From DAOUCP01 sp034432155 (GTDB lineage: Bacteria > Chloroflexota > Anaerolineae > Epilineales > Epilineaceae), in contig DAOUCP010000120.1 in NCBI GenBank assembly GCA_034432155.1, positions 1-49,513 of the forward strand: 49,513 nt of DNA. Direction: 5' to 3'. Shown in pieces: positions 40,993-49,513 of the stretch. A program made the position numbers and the translations under genes. Under the pieces are notes generated by a model. That model searched no databases and was not told the DNA's origin. It saw only the letters and a list, made by a program, of their open reading frames with translations. Position 1 is the stretch's first letter; each line of letters begins with the position of its first letter.

Positions 40993-41139
40993 GGCGCGTC
41001 CGGCCGTGAGGATCGACGGCCGAGGGCGCCGAGTGTACTCCGCCGGCAGCGAAGTGCGAAGCGGCGCCTGGCAGCGGGACAGGAATCGACCACGACCTGC
41101 CGCCCAGCCGGGAAGGCGCAACTCCTCGCCGGCGGACTG

Positions 41140-42495
41140 GTGCTCCTTAGCCTCGCCGCCACGAGCAGCCGCGGCCAAGCGGCTCCGGCTCGGCCGCCGA
41201 TTGCGCGCCCCCTCCAGGCGGTTCCGGCTCGGTGGCCGGCCCTTCGCCCGGCACAGGTGGCTCCGGCTTGCCGGCCGACCGTTCGACCGGTCCATGCCGC
41301 ACCGGCTCGCCCGCCGACCCGTGGGGCGATGCTGGCGGTACCGGAGCGGCCGCCGACCGCCCGGCCGATCCTGGCGGCACCAGAGCCTCGACCCCGTGCT
41401 GCCTCGGCGGTGGTTGCCTGGGGTGGCGACTGCGTCCTTGGGCGTGCCGTAGCCCTAGGGAGCGCCTCCGGCACGAGTCCGTTGGCCGCTGTCGCGGCGC
41501 GACTGGCGGCGGCTGACGCGGCCATTGTCAACCTGGAGAGCCCGCTCGCGCGCAGCCCTCGCACGTCGCGCGGCGCCTACGATCTGGCCGGCGATCCAGC
41601 GGCGGCTGCCTTTCTGTCCGAGGCCGGAGTAGACGTGGTCACCGTGGCCAACAACCACACGACCGACAATGGCAGCGCCGGCGTAGCGGAGACCCTGTCC
41701 GCCGTTCGCGAGTTTGGGCTCCTCGCGGTGGGCGCCGGTGCCGACGTGGCGAGCGCCACCCAGCCGGCGCTCCTCGAGGTCGGGGGTGTGCGTCTGGCGG
41801 TGCTGGCCTTTGACGGGACTGGCCTCGGCGTTCCGGCGGGTCCTTCCTGGGCGGGTATCGCCCGCTACGACCGCGAGACGGCGCGGCACCTTCTGGCGGC
41901 GCTCGAAGGCAGGGCGGATGTTCGGGCGGTCAGCCTGCACTGGGGCCTTGAAGATGCGGTCGTCCCAAATCAGACGCAGCGGACGGTGGCCGCCGAGTTG
42001 GTGGCCGCCGGTGCCGATCTGATCGTCGGCCACCATCCCCACGTGGTGCAGCCGGTGGAGTGGCTCGCGCGGCCGGGAAGGCCGCCGGCGTTGATTGCCT
42101 GGAGCGTAGGCAACCTGCTGTTCGATGCCCTGGAGCCGGATCGGCAGCGTGGCATGATCCTGGAGACCTTCTTGACCCGGAGCGGTGTTCGCGCCTTTCG
42201 GGCCGTGGCCACGTACACCGACTGGCGAGGTGCGGTGCTCCGCGAGGGTGAGGATGCGGGGGCTGCCCTCGAGGCCCGCCTGCAGCCCCACGGAGCTCCG
42301 TGGCCATCGGCGCGGGGTCGCGATGGCGAACGCTGGTGGCTGCCGCCGTGCTTCGCCGAGCCGCTCGTGACGACAGCGGCCGAAGCCGAAAGGGCGTGGC
42401 CAGGCCTGGCTGGCTGCCTGGCCGATGCGGCGCGCGCGCCGTCGGGCACGGCGCGCGGTGTGCCCCCCGGGGCGGCTCTCGATCGGCCGCGGTAA
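41140..42495 (+). CDS. CapA-like poly-gamma-glutamate/capsule family protein
   Basis: The core (from about 41400) is a CapA/PGA_cap metallophosphatase-like domain with NLESPLARS, DVVTVANNHTTDNG, SLHWG and GHHPHVVQPVEW. Such proteins act at the cell surface in polymer synthesis or other phosphoesterase roles. A hydrophobic, signal-like segment lies at about 41119-41165, followed by five 13-residue Ala/Pro/Arg repeats. The start is a problem: the only standard start codon nearby is GTG 41140, inside the hydrophobic segment. The frame stays open to 40150 across the opposite-strand gene. A non-standard start (CTG 41068) or a sequence error is possible. Confidence 0.7.
   Translation: MLLSLAATSSRGQAAPARPPIARPLQAVPARWPALRPAQVAPACRPTVRPVHAAPARPPTRGAMLAVPERPPTARPILAAPEPRPRAASAVVAWGGDCVLGRAVALGSASGTSPLAAVAARLAAADAAIVNLESPLARSPRTSRGAYDLAGDPAAAAFLSEAGVDVVTVANNHTTDNGSAGVAETLSAVREFGLLAVGAGADVASATQPALLEVGGVRLAVLAFDGTGLGVPAGPSWAGIARYDRETARHLLAALEGRADVRAVSLHWGLEDAVVPNQTQRTVAAELVAAGADLIVGHHPHVVQPVEWLARPGRPPALIAWSVGNLLFDALEPDRQRGMILETFLTRSGVRAFRAVATYTDWRGAVLREGEDAGAALEARLQPHGAPWPSARGRDGERWWLPPCFAEPLVTTAAEAERAWPGLAGCLADAARAPSGTARGVPPGAALDRPR
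41179..41395 (+). repeat. 39-bp in-frame tandem repeat in the capA-like gene
   Basis: Five full units start at 41179, 41218, 41257, 41296 and 41335, with a partial sixth from 41374. Period is exactly 39 bp, encoding 13-residue units of the type (A/V)(A/V)PARPPxARPxx. The units are degenerate, with the ends better conserved than the middle. Confidence 0.85.
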
Positions 42496-42503
42496 GGCAA
42501 GCC

Positions 42504-44006
42504 ATGCGATCCTGCCTCATCGTTGGCGCGGGCTTGGGAGGGCTTGCGACCGCGTTGCGTCTGCGAGCCATGGGATTCGAGGTCACGATTCTGGAGAAGC
42601 TGCCGCGCGCCGGCGGACGGTGCAACGTGATCGAGGAGCATGGCTTCCGTGTCGACACCGGTCCGACGATTCTCGTCATGAAGCAGTTCTTCGACGAGAC
42701 CTACCGCGCCGTAGGGCAAGACCTGAACGAGCGGCTGCGCTTCGTGACCCTAGATCCGAACTACCGAATCTACTACCACGACGGCACCACACTCGAGCTA
42801 TACAACGGGATGCGTCAGCTGGCCAGCGCGTGCGAGGCGCTCGAGCCGGGTGTGACCACACGGCTGTTTCGCTTTCTCGGCGATGCTGCCACCAAGTACG
42901 AGCTGGCCATGCCCTTTGTGGCCCGCAACTACGATCGGCTCACGGACTTGGCGACGCCACGCGCTGCTTGGCGCCTGGCTCGAACCCGCTCGTACGAGAA
43001 CCTGTATCGGCAGGTTGCTCGTACCTTCCGCACCGACAAGCTGCGCAAGGCGTTTTCGTTCCACTCGATGTTCCTCGGCCTGTCGCCGTTCGATGCCCTG
43101 GCCATGTACAGCCTGATCACCTATGCCGACCTAGTCGAGGGCATGCACTATCCGATAGGCGGCCTGTACCGCATCATCGAAGACATGGTGCAGCTGGCGG
43201 CTGAGATGGGCGTGGTGGTGCGGACCGGCACCGAGGTGGCAGAGATCTGGATCGAGGCCGGCCGGGCGCGAGGGGTGAAGCTCGTCGACGGTGAGCGGCT
43301 AGCCGCCGACTTCGTGGTCTCGAATGCCGATTTGGTGGACACCTACGAGCGTTTGGTGCCGTCGCGCTACCGCGGTCCCTACTCGAGCGCTCGCCTGAAG
43401 CGCATGGAATACGCCTGCTCCGGTTACCTCTTGTACCTTGGCCTGGACCGAACGTACCCCCAGATGCGCCATCAGGCGCTCTACTTCGCTGCCGACTACC
43501 GGGCCAATCTGGACGCCATCTTCCGAACCAGGACGGTGCCGGAGGATCCCTCGTTCCACCTGAACAACCCGACCGTCACCGACCCATCCCTGGCGCCACC
43601 GGGACACAGCGTGCTGTACTTGCTGGCGCCGATGCCCAACCTCCAGGGGCAAGTAGACTGGGAGGCGGCGGCACCGCAGGTGCGCGAGAAGTTGCTCACC
43701 AAGCTCGAGCAACTCGTGGATCCCGACATCCGAGCGCACATCGTTTGGCAGCGTGAGTACCTGCCCACCGACTTTGCCCGCGACATCCATGCTCCCTACG
43801 GTGTCGCCTTCGGTTCGCTGTCCCACGGCTTCTTTCAGTCCTCCTACTTTCGGCCCCACAACGTCGCGCGCCACCTTCCGGGCCTGTACTTTGTCGGGCA
43901 ATCGACCTATCCGGGGATCGGCATGCCCATGGTGCTCTTGTCGGCCCGGCTGCTGGCCGAGCGTCTGGCATGCGAAAGGGATGTATGTCGAGGAGCGCCA
44001 CGATGA
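42504..44006 (+). CDS. Carotenoid desaturase/oxidase, CrtI family
   Basis: This 500-residue FAD enzyme starts with GAGLGGLATALRLRAMG and ILEKLPRAGGR and ends with LYFVGQSTYPGIGMPM and LLSARLLAERL, the N- and C-terminal signatures of phytoene desaturase-like proteins. CrtI-type enzymes desaturate phytoene to lycopene. The STYPGIGMPM variant also fits related CrtN/CrtP oxidases, so the substrate is not certain. AAGG lies before the ATG at 42504. It begins 8 bp after the capA-like gene, and its stop overlaps the next start (ATGA). Isoprenoid precursors would come from the mevalonate operon in the same window. Confidence 0.88.
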   Translation: MRSCLIVGAGLGGLATALRLRAMGFEVTILEKLPRAGGRCNVIEEHGFRVDTGPTILVMKQFFDETYRAVGQDLNERLRFVTLDPNYRIYYHDGTTLELYNGMRQLASACEALEPGVTTRLFRFLGDAATKYELAMPFVARNYDRLTDLATPRAAWRLARTRSYENLYRQVARTFRTDKLRKAFSFHSMFLGLSPFDALAMYSLITYADLVEGMHYPIGGLYRIIEDMVQLAAEMGVVVRTGTEVAEIWIEAGRARGVKLVDGERLAADFVVSNADLVDTYERLVPSRYRGPYSSARLKRMEYACSGYLLYLGLDRTYPQMRHQALYFAADYRANLDAIFRTRTVPEDPSFHLNNPTVTDPSLAPPGHSVLYLLAPMPNLQGQVDWEAAAPQVREKLLTKLEQLVDPDIRAHIVWQREYLPTDFARDIHAPYGVAFGSLSHGFFQSSYFRPHNVARHLPGLYFVGQSTYPGIGMPMVLLSARLLAERLACERDVCRGAPR

Positions 44007-45652
44007 GCGAAGCCGCATCGCCACGACCGATTCGGGAAGTGGCTCGCCAGCTCGGCATCCGGGACGAGCACGTCGTTCCTTATGGGCACGACAAGGCCAA
44101 GCTGCGCTTGGCGGCCCTCCGTTCCGACCGGCCGCCCGGCAAGCTGATCCTGGTTTCCGCCATCACGCCGACGAGTGCCGGCGAGGGAAAGACGACAGTT
44201 TCCATTGGTCTGGCGCAAGGGCTGGCTCGGCTCGGCCGGCGCACCTGTCTGGCGCTTCGCGAGCCGTCGCTGGGGCCGACCTTCGGCGTAAAGGGTGGCG
44301 CGACCGGCGGCGGCCGGTCCGTGCTGGTCCCCGCCGCGGACATCAACCTGCATTTCACCGGCGACTTCCATGCCGTGACGACGGCCCACAACCTGCTGGC
44401 CGCTCTGCTCGACAACCACATCCATCACGACAACGCTCTGGACATCGACCCGCGGCGGGTGCTCTGGCGGCGGGTGGTCGACCTCAACGACCGCTGTCTG
44501 CGTCACGTCATCGTCGGCCTGGGCGGGGTGTTGCAAGGGGTGCCGCGCGAGACCGGCTTTGACATCACGGCCGCTTCCGAGGTGATGGCGGCCCTGTGCC
44601 TGGCCCAGAGCTACGAGGACCTGCGGCAGCGGCTGTCGCGCTTGTTGGTGGCTCTGACCCACGACGAAGCGCCAGTCACGGCAGCCGATTTGCAGGCTGT
44701 GGGCGCAATGATGGTGGTGCTCAAAGACGCTCTGTTGCCCAATCTGGTGCAGACCCTCGAAGGGGTGCCGGCACTGGTGCATGGCGGCCCGTTTGCCAAC
44801 ATCGCCCACGGCTGCAATTCGGTGGTTGCCACCCGGATGGCGCTTGTGCATGCCGACTGGGTGGTCACGGAGGCTGGATTCGGCTTCGACCTGGGTGCGG
44901 AGAAGTTCTTCGATATCAAGTGTCAGTCGGCGGGCCTAGACACCGCCGCCGTCGTCCTGGTGGCGACGATTCGCGCCTTGAAGCGGCACGGCGGGGTCAG
45001 CAGAGATGGTTGGGCATCTCCGGACCCGGCAGCGGTCGAACGTGGGCTGCCCAATCTGCGCAAGCACGTGGAGAACATCCGCGTGTTCGGCGAATCACCG
45101 GTGGTGGCCCTCAATCGCTTTGCCGACGACACCGAGGACGAGGTGGCTGTCGTGCGTCGCGCCTGTGACAACATGGGAGTGCCCTTCGCGCCGGTGACCT
45201 GCTACCAGGCAGGAGGACGCGGGGCTACCGAGCTGGCGGAGCTGGTGGTGGCGCATGCCGAACGCGTGGCCAGCCCCTTCCATGCTCTTTATGACTGGTC
45301 GGAACCCATCAAGACGAAGCTGGAACGGATCGCCACCACCCTTTATGGGGCGCGTGCTGTGCACTGGACGGCAGAAGCCGAGAGGGATCTCGCGCTCATC
45401 GAGCGTTTCGGTTACTCCGGCTTGCCGGTGTGCGTCTCCAAGACGCCGACATCGCTGTCGGACGACCCCACCGCTGTCGGCCGGCCGGAGGACTTCGAGA
45501 TCACGGTGCGCAGTGTGATCCTCTCGGCCGGGGCTGGCTTCGTGGTCCCGCTCCTGGGCGACATCGTGCGCATGCCCGGTTTGCCGGCCTGCCCGCAGGC
45601 GACGCGCATGGATCTGGTGGACGAGCAGGTCATCGGCTTGATGGGCGCCTGA
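44003..45652 (+). CDS. fhs: Formate-tetrahydrofolate ligase
   Basis: This 549-residue enzyme makes 10-formyltetrahydrofolate from formate, tetrahydrofolate and ATP. The P-loop region TPTSAGEGKTT (55-65) matches the family's PTPAGEGKTT, with Pro to Ser. KGGATGGG, DINLHFTGD and TEAGFGFDLGAEKF follow. Length is the usual 550-560. AGGAG lies 7 bases before the ATG, which overlaps the preceding stop by 4 bp. It may serve purine and formyl-Met supply, or a reductive one-carbon route. Confidence 0.96.
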   Translation: MSEAASPRPIREVARQLGIRDEHVVPYGHDKAKLRLAALRSDRPPGKLILVSAITPTSAGEGKTTVSIGLAQGLARLGRRTCLALREPSLGPTFGVKGGATGGGRSVLVPAADINLHFTGDFHAVTTAHNLLAALLDNHIHHDNALDIDPRRVLWRRVVDLNDRCLRHVIVGLGGVLQGVPRETGFDITAASEVMAALCLAQSYEDLRQRLSRLLVALTHDEAPVTAADLQAVGAMMVVLKDALLPNLVQTLEGVPALVHGGPFANIAHGCNSVVATRMALVHADWVVTEAGFGFDLGAEKFFDIKCQSAGLDTAAVVLVATIRALKRHGGVSRDGWASPDPAAVERGLPNLRKHVENIRVFGESPVVALNRFADDTEDEVAVVRRACDNMGVPFAPVTCYQAGGRGATELAELVVAHAERVASPFHALYDWSEPIKTKLERIATTLYGARAVHWTAEAERDLALIERFGYSGLPVCVSKTPTSLSDDPTAVGRPEDFEITVRSVILSAGAGFVVPLLGDIVRMPGLPACPQATRMDLVDEQVIGLMGA

Positions 45653-45829
45653 CGGAGCGCCCCATCGTGCATGGAGGCAACGGCTCGGTCGCCCGGGCGC
45701 CTTTGCCCGCCCCGAAGCGGCTGCCCAGGTCCGACCGAATGCCGGCGCCCCAAGCCGGCGGCCTTGGGCAACGGGCTCTGCGGGCGGTGGGGTGCGTCCG
45801 GCCGCGGGTGGCAGCGGTGAGGCCGGGCC

Positions 45830-47026
45830 ATGCGAACTGCGAGGGAGATGATGGACGAGGCTCTCAACATCTGCCTGGTATCGGCGGCGTATCGCCCGTA
45901 CCCCTCCGGGGTGAGCGAACACGTACACCATCTGAGTCTGGCCTTGCGCGACCGTGGCCACGAGCTGACGATTGTGACGACGCAGTACCCGGGAGCCGAA
46001 GCGGCTCCGGAGGGCATCCGAGTCCTGCGCTTCGGACGAGCGCTACGGGTTCCGCTCAATCGCTCCTTCGCCACGCTGCCCGTGGGCTGGCGGTTGCCCT
46101 TGCAGATGCGCCGCCTGCTGACCGGTGAGCGCTTCGACGTCGTGCATTGCCACGGCATGTTCTTTCCGGAGATCGCCTACTGGGCGATCCGCTACAGCCG
46201 CTCGGTGAATGTCATCACGGCGCTCATGGCCGGCTTCCGGATCTACCGCTGCGGCAGTCGCGCTTACCGGTGGCTGTTCCGACATCACAACGCCCGCATC
46301 CATGGCCGTGTGGCGATCTCGCAGCGGGCGCGCGACGCGGTAAGCCCGTACGTTCCGGGAGAGTATCGAATCATCCCGTCGGGGATCGACTTGCATCGCT
46401 TCCGACCCGATCTCGAGCCGCTCCCGCCCCGCGCGGCGGCGGAGCGCCGGATTCTCTTCGTCGGCCGTCTGGACGCGCGCAAAGGGCTGGAGACACTCCT
46501 GCCGGCCATGCCGGCCGTCTTGGCGGCCTTGCCGCATGCCCGTCTGGTGGTGGTCGGCGACGGGCCGTGCCGGCCTGGCGCGGCGGCGACCGTCCAGCGG
46601 CTGGGCATCTCGGCGGCCGTCCACTTCGTGGGCCAGGTGAGCGCCGCTGACCTGCCACGCTACTACAGTGGGGCCGACGTGTTCTGCTCCCCGGCTCTCG
46701 GTGGCGAGTCGCTGGGCATCGTGCTTCTCGAGGCCATGGCCGCCGGCGTTCCGGTGGTGGCTTCGGACATCCCTGGCTACCGGGAGACCGTTCGTCACGG
46801 CCTGGACGGCTGGCTGGTGCCGGCCGGAGATGCTGGAGCCTTCGCCGCGGCCATCCTCGCCGTCCTCACCGACCCTGCCGTGGCCCAGCGCTACCGGGAG
46901 GCCTCCCTAGCACGCGCCCGCACCTATGCCTGGCCGCAGGTGGCAGAGCAGACCGAGGACTACTACCGCGAACTGCTGGCTGGGTACGGGCAGCCCGGCA
47001 GGCGCGGTGCGCCCGGCGTTGCCTAG
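45830..47026 (+). CDS. GT4-family glycosyltransferase
   Basis: This 398-residue retaining glycosyltransferase has the GT-B fold. The N-terminal half shows AAYRPYPSGVSEHV and FDVVHCHGMFFPE, the middle IIPSGIDLHRF, and the C-terminal half LFVGRLDARKGLETLL and the nucleotide-sugar motif ALGGESLGIVLLEAM with its E-x7-E pair. Sequence style is close to phosphatidylinositol mannosyltransferase PimA and related lipid glycosyltransferases. Donor and acceptor are unknown. The ATG at 45830 has GAGG 8 bases upstream; ATGs at 45848 and 45851 are alternatives. It is 177 bp after fhs and is probably separate. Confidence 0.85.
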   Translation: MRTAREMMDEALNICLVSAAYRPYPSGVSEHVHHLSLALRDRGHELTIVTTQYPGAEAAPEGIRVLRFGRALRVPLNRSFATLPVGWRLPLQMRRLLTGERFDVVHCHGMFFPEIAYWAIRYSRSVNVITALMAGFRIYRCGSRAYRWLFRHHNARIHGRVAISQRARDAVSPYVPGEYRIIPSGIDLHRFRPDLEPLPPRAAAERRILFVGRLDARKGLETLLPAMPAVLAALPHARLVVVGDGPCRPGAAATVQRLGISAAVHFVGQVSAADLPRYYSGADVFCSPALGGESLGIVLLEAMAAGVPVVASDIPGYRETVRHGLDGWLVPAGDAGAFAAAILAVLTDPAVAQRYREASLARARTYAWPQVAEQTEDYYRELLAGYGQPGRRGAPGVA

Positions 47027-47035
47027 GCAAAGGTC

Positions 47036-49513
47036 TCAGGCCAGTCCCAGACCCTCGACTTCCGACTCGCCTGGGGCCGTGTCGGCCAGGAGATCCTCGA
47101 CCGCTTCCTGCCAGCGGCTGCGACAGCCCGACTCGTAGCTGGCATCGAACGTCTCGGCCCCCAGTTGGCTGCGCAACTGACCGAGCCAACTCGACATGCC
47201 AGCCGCCAAGTGCGGGGCGAGAGGTGCGCCGCGGTCTTGCCGCAGCAACGCGGCGACACCGGCCAGGTAGACGGCTGTCAGCGGGTCACCGGAGGCCGCG
47301 TGGAGCTGACCGGCGACCTCCAGCGATTCGGCAATCCCCACCATGTTGCCGAGGTGGCGCCGGATGGTAATCGCCTGACGGACCAAGCGCCACGCTTCGG
47401 CCAAGTTACCTTCGCTCAGGGCGACCTGGCCGAGGTTGTTGAGCGTAGCAGCCAAACCTCGTCGGTCGCCCATCGACTGTCGCAAGGCAAGGCTCTCTTC
47501 CAGATGGGCTCGCGCCGCCGCCAGGTCCCCCTGGGCATGGGCAACGCGGCCCAAATTGTTGAGCACGAAGGCCACGCCTCGCTGGTCGCCAAGGGCCCGC
47601 GAGAGGGAGAGTGCTTCGAGGAAAAGGGCACGTGCTGTCTCGTAGTGACCCTGGCCGAAGGAGACGGTAGCCAAGGCGTTGAGACTGGCGGAAACGCCCG
47701 CCTGATCGCCAAGCCGGCGGCGCATCGCGAGCGCCTCCGCAAAGTAGGTGCGTGCGGCAACGTATTCCCCCTGGTCGCGGGCCACAATGCCGAGGCTGTG
47801 GACCACGGCCGCCACCCCAGCTGCATCGTGGAGCGCCTGCCGGATGCTCAGCGCCTGTTCCAGATAGGCGCGAGCCCCGTCGAAGTCGCCATGGTGCTGC
47901 GCCATGGTGCCCAGGCTGGCCAGGGCTGCCGCTTGCGAGGCCCGGTCAGCCATCTCCATGGCCAGTCGGCGACCCTCCTCGAGCTGGACGCGCGCTTCGT
48001 CGTAGTCACCCAGTTGCATCGCCAGCGAGCCCGCGGCCACGAGGAGCCGAGCACGGAAGTGCGGTAGCGATTCTGCTCCTGGCACCGCCAACGCCAGGCG
48101 CAGCCAGGCTCGACCCTCGCCCAGGAGTGCCCGCTGCTCCCAGTAGGCCGTCATTGCCGCCGCCAGACGCAACAGGGTCTCGGCTGCGGTGGCATCGACA
48201 CTGGACACCAGCAGCCGGTCCATCGCCGCGAGCGGCCCCGTCCCGACCACCAGCGGTTGGACCGGCGGCTCGGCAGCAGAGGCCGGATCCGCTTCCGGCC
48301 ACTCGGCTGGAGAGGCGGCGGCCGGCCGGTCCCTGTCGCCGGGCAGTTTGCCGCCGGCCCGCACCACCAGCCAGGCAAACGCAGCCCGCAGATTGTCGCG
48401 CTCAAGGTCCAGCTCCTCGAGGCGAGCTGCCTGGTTGGGTCCGGCAAGCTCGGCCGCCGCGGTCTCGGCCAATTGCGTGAACCAACGGGCATGGCAGTCC
48501 CGAACGGCCACTTCCTCGCTCGAGGCTGCCAGCTTCTCGGCAGCATAGTGCTGCATCGTCAACAACATGCCGTAGCGCATGCGGGGGCCGCTATCGATGA
48601 CCTTGACCATCGATTTGGCTACGAGCCCGGTCAGGCTGTTCAGCACGTCGCCGGGTCCGGCCCCGCAATCGGCCACGATGGCCTCGGCGGCGGCCAGCGA
48701 CCATCCGCCGCGGAACACGGCCAGGCGACGGAAGAGGAGTTGCTCATCGGCCGACAGCAAGTCATGGCTCCAGTCCAGCGTCGCCCGTAACGTCTGCTGT
48801 CTGGGTTCGGCGGTGCGCACTCCGCCCACCAGGAGACTGAAGCGATCGTCGAGGCGGGCCAGGATTTCTGCTGGGTTCATCAGCCGGACCCGGGCGGCGG
48901 CCAGCTCGATCGCCAGCGGCAGGCCGTCCAGCCGGCGGCAGAGCTCGACCACAGGCCCGACGGTCTGCGCGTTGAGCTCGAAGTCGGGTGCCACGGCTCG
49001 AGCCCGGTCGACGAACAGGCGCACCGCTTCGGAACGCAACGCCGAAGCCAGGGCCGCCTCCGGATCGGATGGGGGTTCCTCCACCAACGACAGCCCTGGC
49101 ACCTCGATGAAGCTCTCGCCTTCGATGCCCAAAGGCTCGCGGCTGGTGGCCATCAGCTTGAGGTCGGGACAGCTCTCCAACAGGAGTTGGGCGATCTGGG
49201 CACACGCCCCGATCACGTGCTCGCAGTTGTCCAGGATCAACAGAGCCTGGCGGCCTTGCAGATGGTCGACGAGCGTCTCTTGGATGGATCGGCCTGGTTC
49301 CTCCTCCAGTCGCAGCGCGCTGGCCACTCGCGATGCGACTAGGTCCGGATCGCTCAGCGAGGCCAGCTCCACGAACCAGACGCCATCGCGGAACTCGGGA
49401 AGCACGGCTGCGCCGACCTGCAGCGCCAGCCGCGTCTTGCCGGCGCCGCCGGGTCCGACCAGGGTCAGCAGCGGCACGCTGCGCAGCCGTGCCTGCACCT
49501 GGGCCATGGCCGC
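47036..49513 (-). CDS. STAND ATPase with C-terminal TPR array, 5' end outside the window
   Basis: At least 825 residues are visible and the frame runs off the right edge; the first in-frame ATG at 49507 is inside the expected RERE-type lead-in, so the true start is beyond the window. Walker A VGPGGAGKT, Walker B LLILDNCEH, the ATSREPLG loop and CRRLDGLPLAIELAAARV mark a SWACOS/AfsR-like STAND ATPase. The last third has about six TPR units of 40 residues with near-identical words (ALGDQRGVAFVLNNLGRVA and similar). These regulators usually carry an N-terminal DNA-binding or cyclase domain, which is not visible here. It converges with the glycosyltransferase, 9 bp apart. Confidence 0.85.
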   Translation of the reverse strand, partial: AAMAQVQARLRSVPLLTLVGPGGAGKTRLALQVGAAVLPEFRDGVWFVELASLSDPDLVASRVASALRLEEEPGRSIQETLVDHLQGRQALLILDNCEHVIGACAQIAQLLLESCPDLKLMATSREPLGIEGESFIEVPGLSLVEEPPSDPEAALASALRSEAVRLFVDRARAVAPDFELNAQTVGPVVELCRRLDGLPLAIELAAARVRLMNPAEILARLDDRFSLLVGGVRTAEPRQQTLRATLDWSHDLLSADEQLLFRRLAVFRGGWSLAAAEAIVADCGAGPGDVLNSLTGLVAKSMVKVIDSGPRMRYGMLLTMQHYAAEKLAASSEEVAVRDCHARWFTQLAETAAAELAGPNQAARLEELDLERDNLRAAFAWLVVRAGGKLPGDRDRPAAASPAEWPEADPASAAEPPVQPLVVGTGPLAAMDRLLVSSVDATAAETLLRLAAAMTAYWEQRALLGEGRAWLRLALAVPGAESLPHFRARLLVAAGSLAMQLGDYDEARVQLEEGRRLAMEMADRASQAAALASLGTMAQHHGDFDGARAYLEQALSIRQALHDAAGVAAVVHSLGIVARDQGEYVAARTYFAEALAMRRRLGDQAGVSASLNALATVSFGQGHYETARALFLEALSLSRALGDQRGVAFVLNNLGRVAHAQGDLAAARAHLEESLALRQSMGDRRGLAATLNNLGQVALSEGNLAEAWRLVRQAITIRRHLGNMVGIAESLEVAGQLHAASGDPLTAVYLAGVAALLRQDRGAPLAPHLAAGMSSWLGQLRSQLGAETFDASYESGCRSRWQEAVEDLLADTAPGESEVEGLGLA

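Noticed and set aside
40150..41067. Upstream two fifths of the long rightward frame leading into the capA-like gene
   Set aside because: It lies opposite the TIM-barrel gene and reads as its antisense. Only the part from the hydrophobic segment on fits a CapA-like protein.
41179..41395. CRISPR array
   Set aside because: The units are contiguous and degenerate with no unique spacers, and no cas gene is in the window.

Overview
The window is about 49.5 kb of dense, GC-rich bacterial chromosome and most likely comes from a member of the Chloroflexota. The evidence for that is a Tad pilus locus with no outer-membrane secretin, an archaeal-type prolyl-tRNA synthetase, an alternative mevalonate pathway of the kind known from Roseiflexus, ATPase/winged-helix and ATPase/TPR regulators, and a surface protein with a Thr/Pro linker followed by a VFLPW-type motif. 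No rRNA, tRNA, phage or insertion sequence was seen. The assignment is an inference from gene content.

Left block (129-11226, all leftward): four P-loop ATPases of the STAND/AAA type. The set comprises a 1560-residue protein with two NTPase modules around HEAT repeats, an ATPase-OmpR winged helix whose Walker A lysine is Asn, an ATPase-TPR membrane protein and a second ATPase-winged helix. A low-GC orphan gene and a 54-bp repeat lie among them, and a PncC amidase follows. The block is headed by a leftward promoter with a PhoB-like 11-bp tandem repeat just upstream of its -35 element. That control region is shared with the rightward Tad locus.

Tad block (11683-19808, rightward): TadZ, CpaB/RcpC, TadA/CpaF, TadB, TadC, two Flp pilins, the prepilin peptidase and three TadE-like minor pilins. 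The first pilin has its own near-consensus promoter and is followed by a strong hairpin, which would allow high pilin expression.

Middle block (19958-27938): proS, a monocistronic orphan gene with its own promoter and terminator, hutI, a 39-residue membrane protein too short for routine ORF calling, a polytopic membrane protein, then decarboxylase, isopentenyl phosphate kinase and mevalonate kinase genes (leftward) that together form an alternative mevalonate route.

Right block (28098-49513): a consensus promoter drives nuoB-nuoCD-nuoI and two eroded antiporter-like complex I subunits, followed by PqqD-like, PAS and metallo-beta-lactamase-fold genes. Then come a von Willebrand A surface protein, Mrp, lipoamide dehydrogenase and glycine cleavage H protein. 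Next are a leftward endonuclease IV-like TIM barrel, a CapA-like protein with 13-residue repeats, a CrtI-type desaturase, formate-tetrahydrofolate ligase, a GT4 glycosyltransferase and a leftward STAND-TPR regulator cut by the window edge.

Three unrelated loci carry degenerate GC-rich tandem repeats with periods of 54, 39 and 30 bp. The least explained parts are the ATPase cluster and its operator, the eroded complex I module, and the PqqD-PAS-MBL trio.
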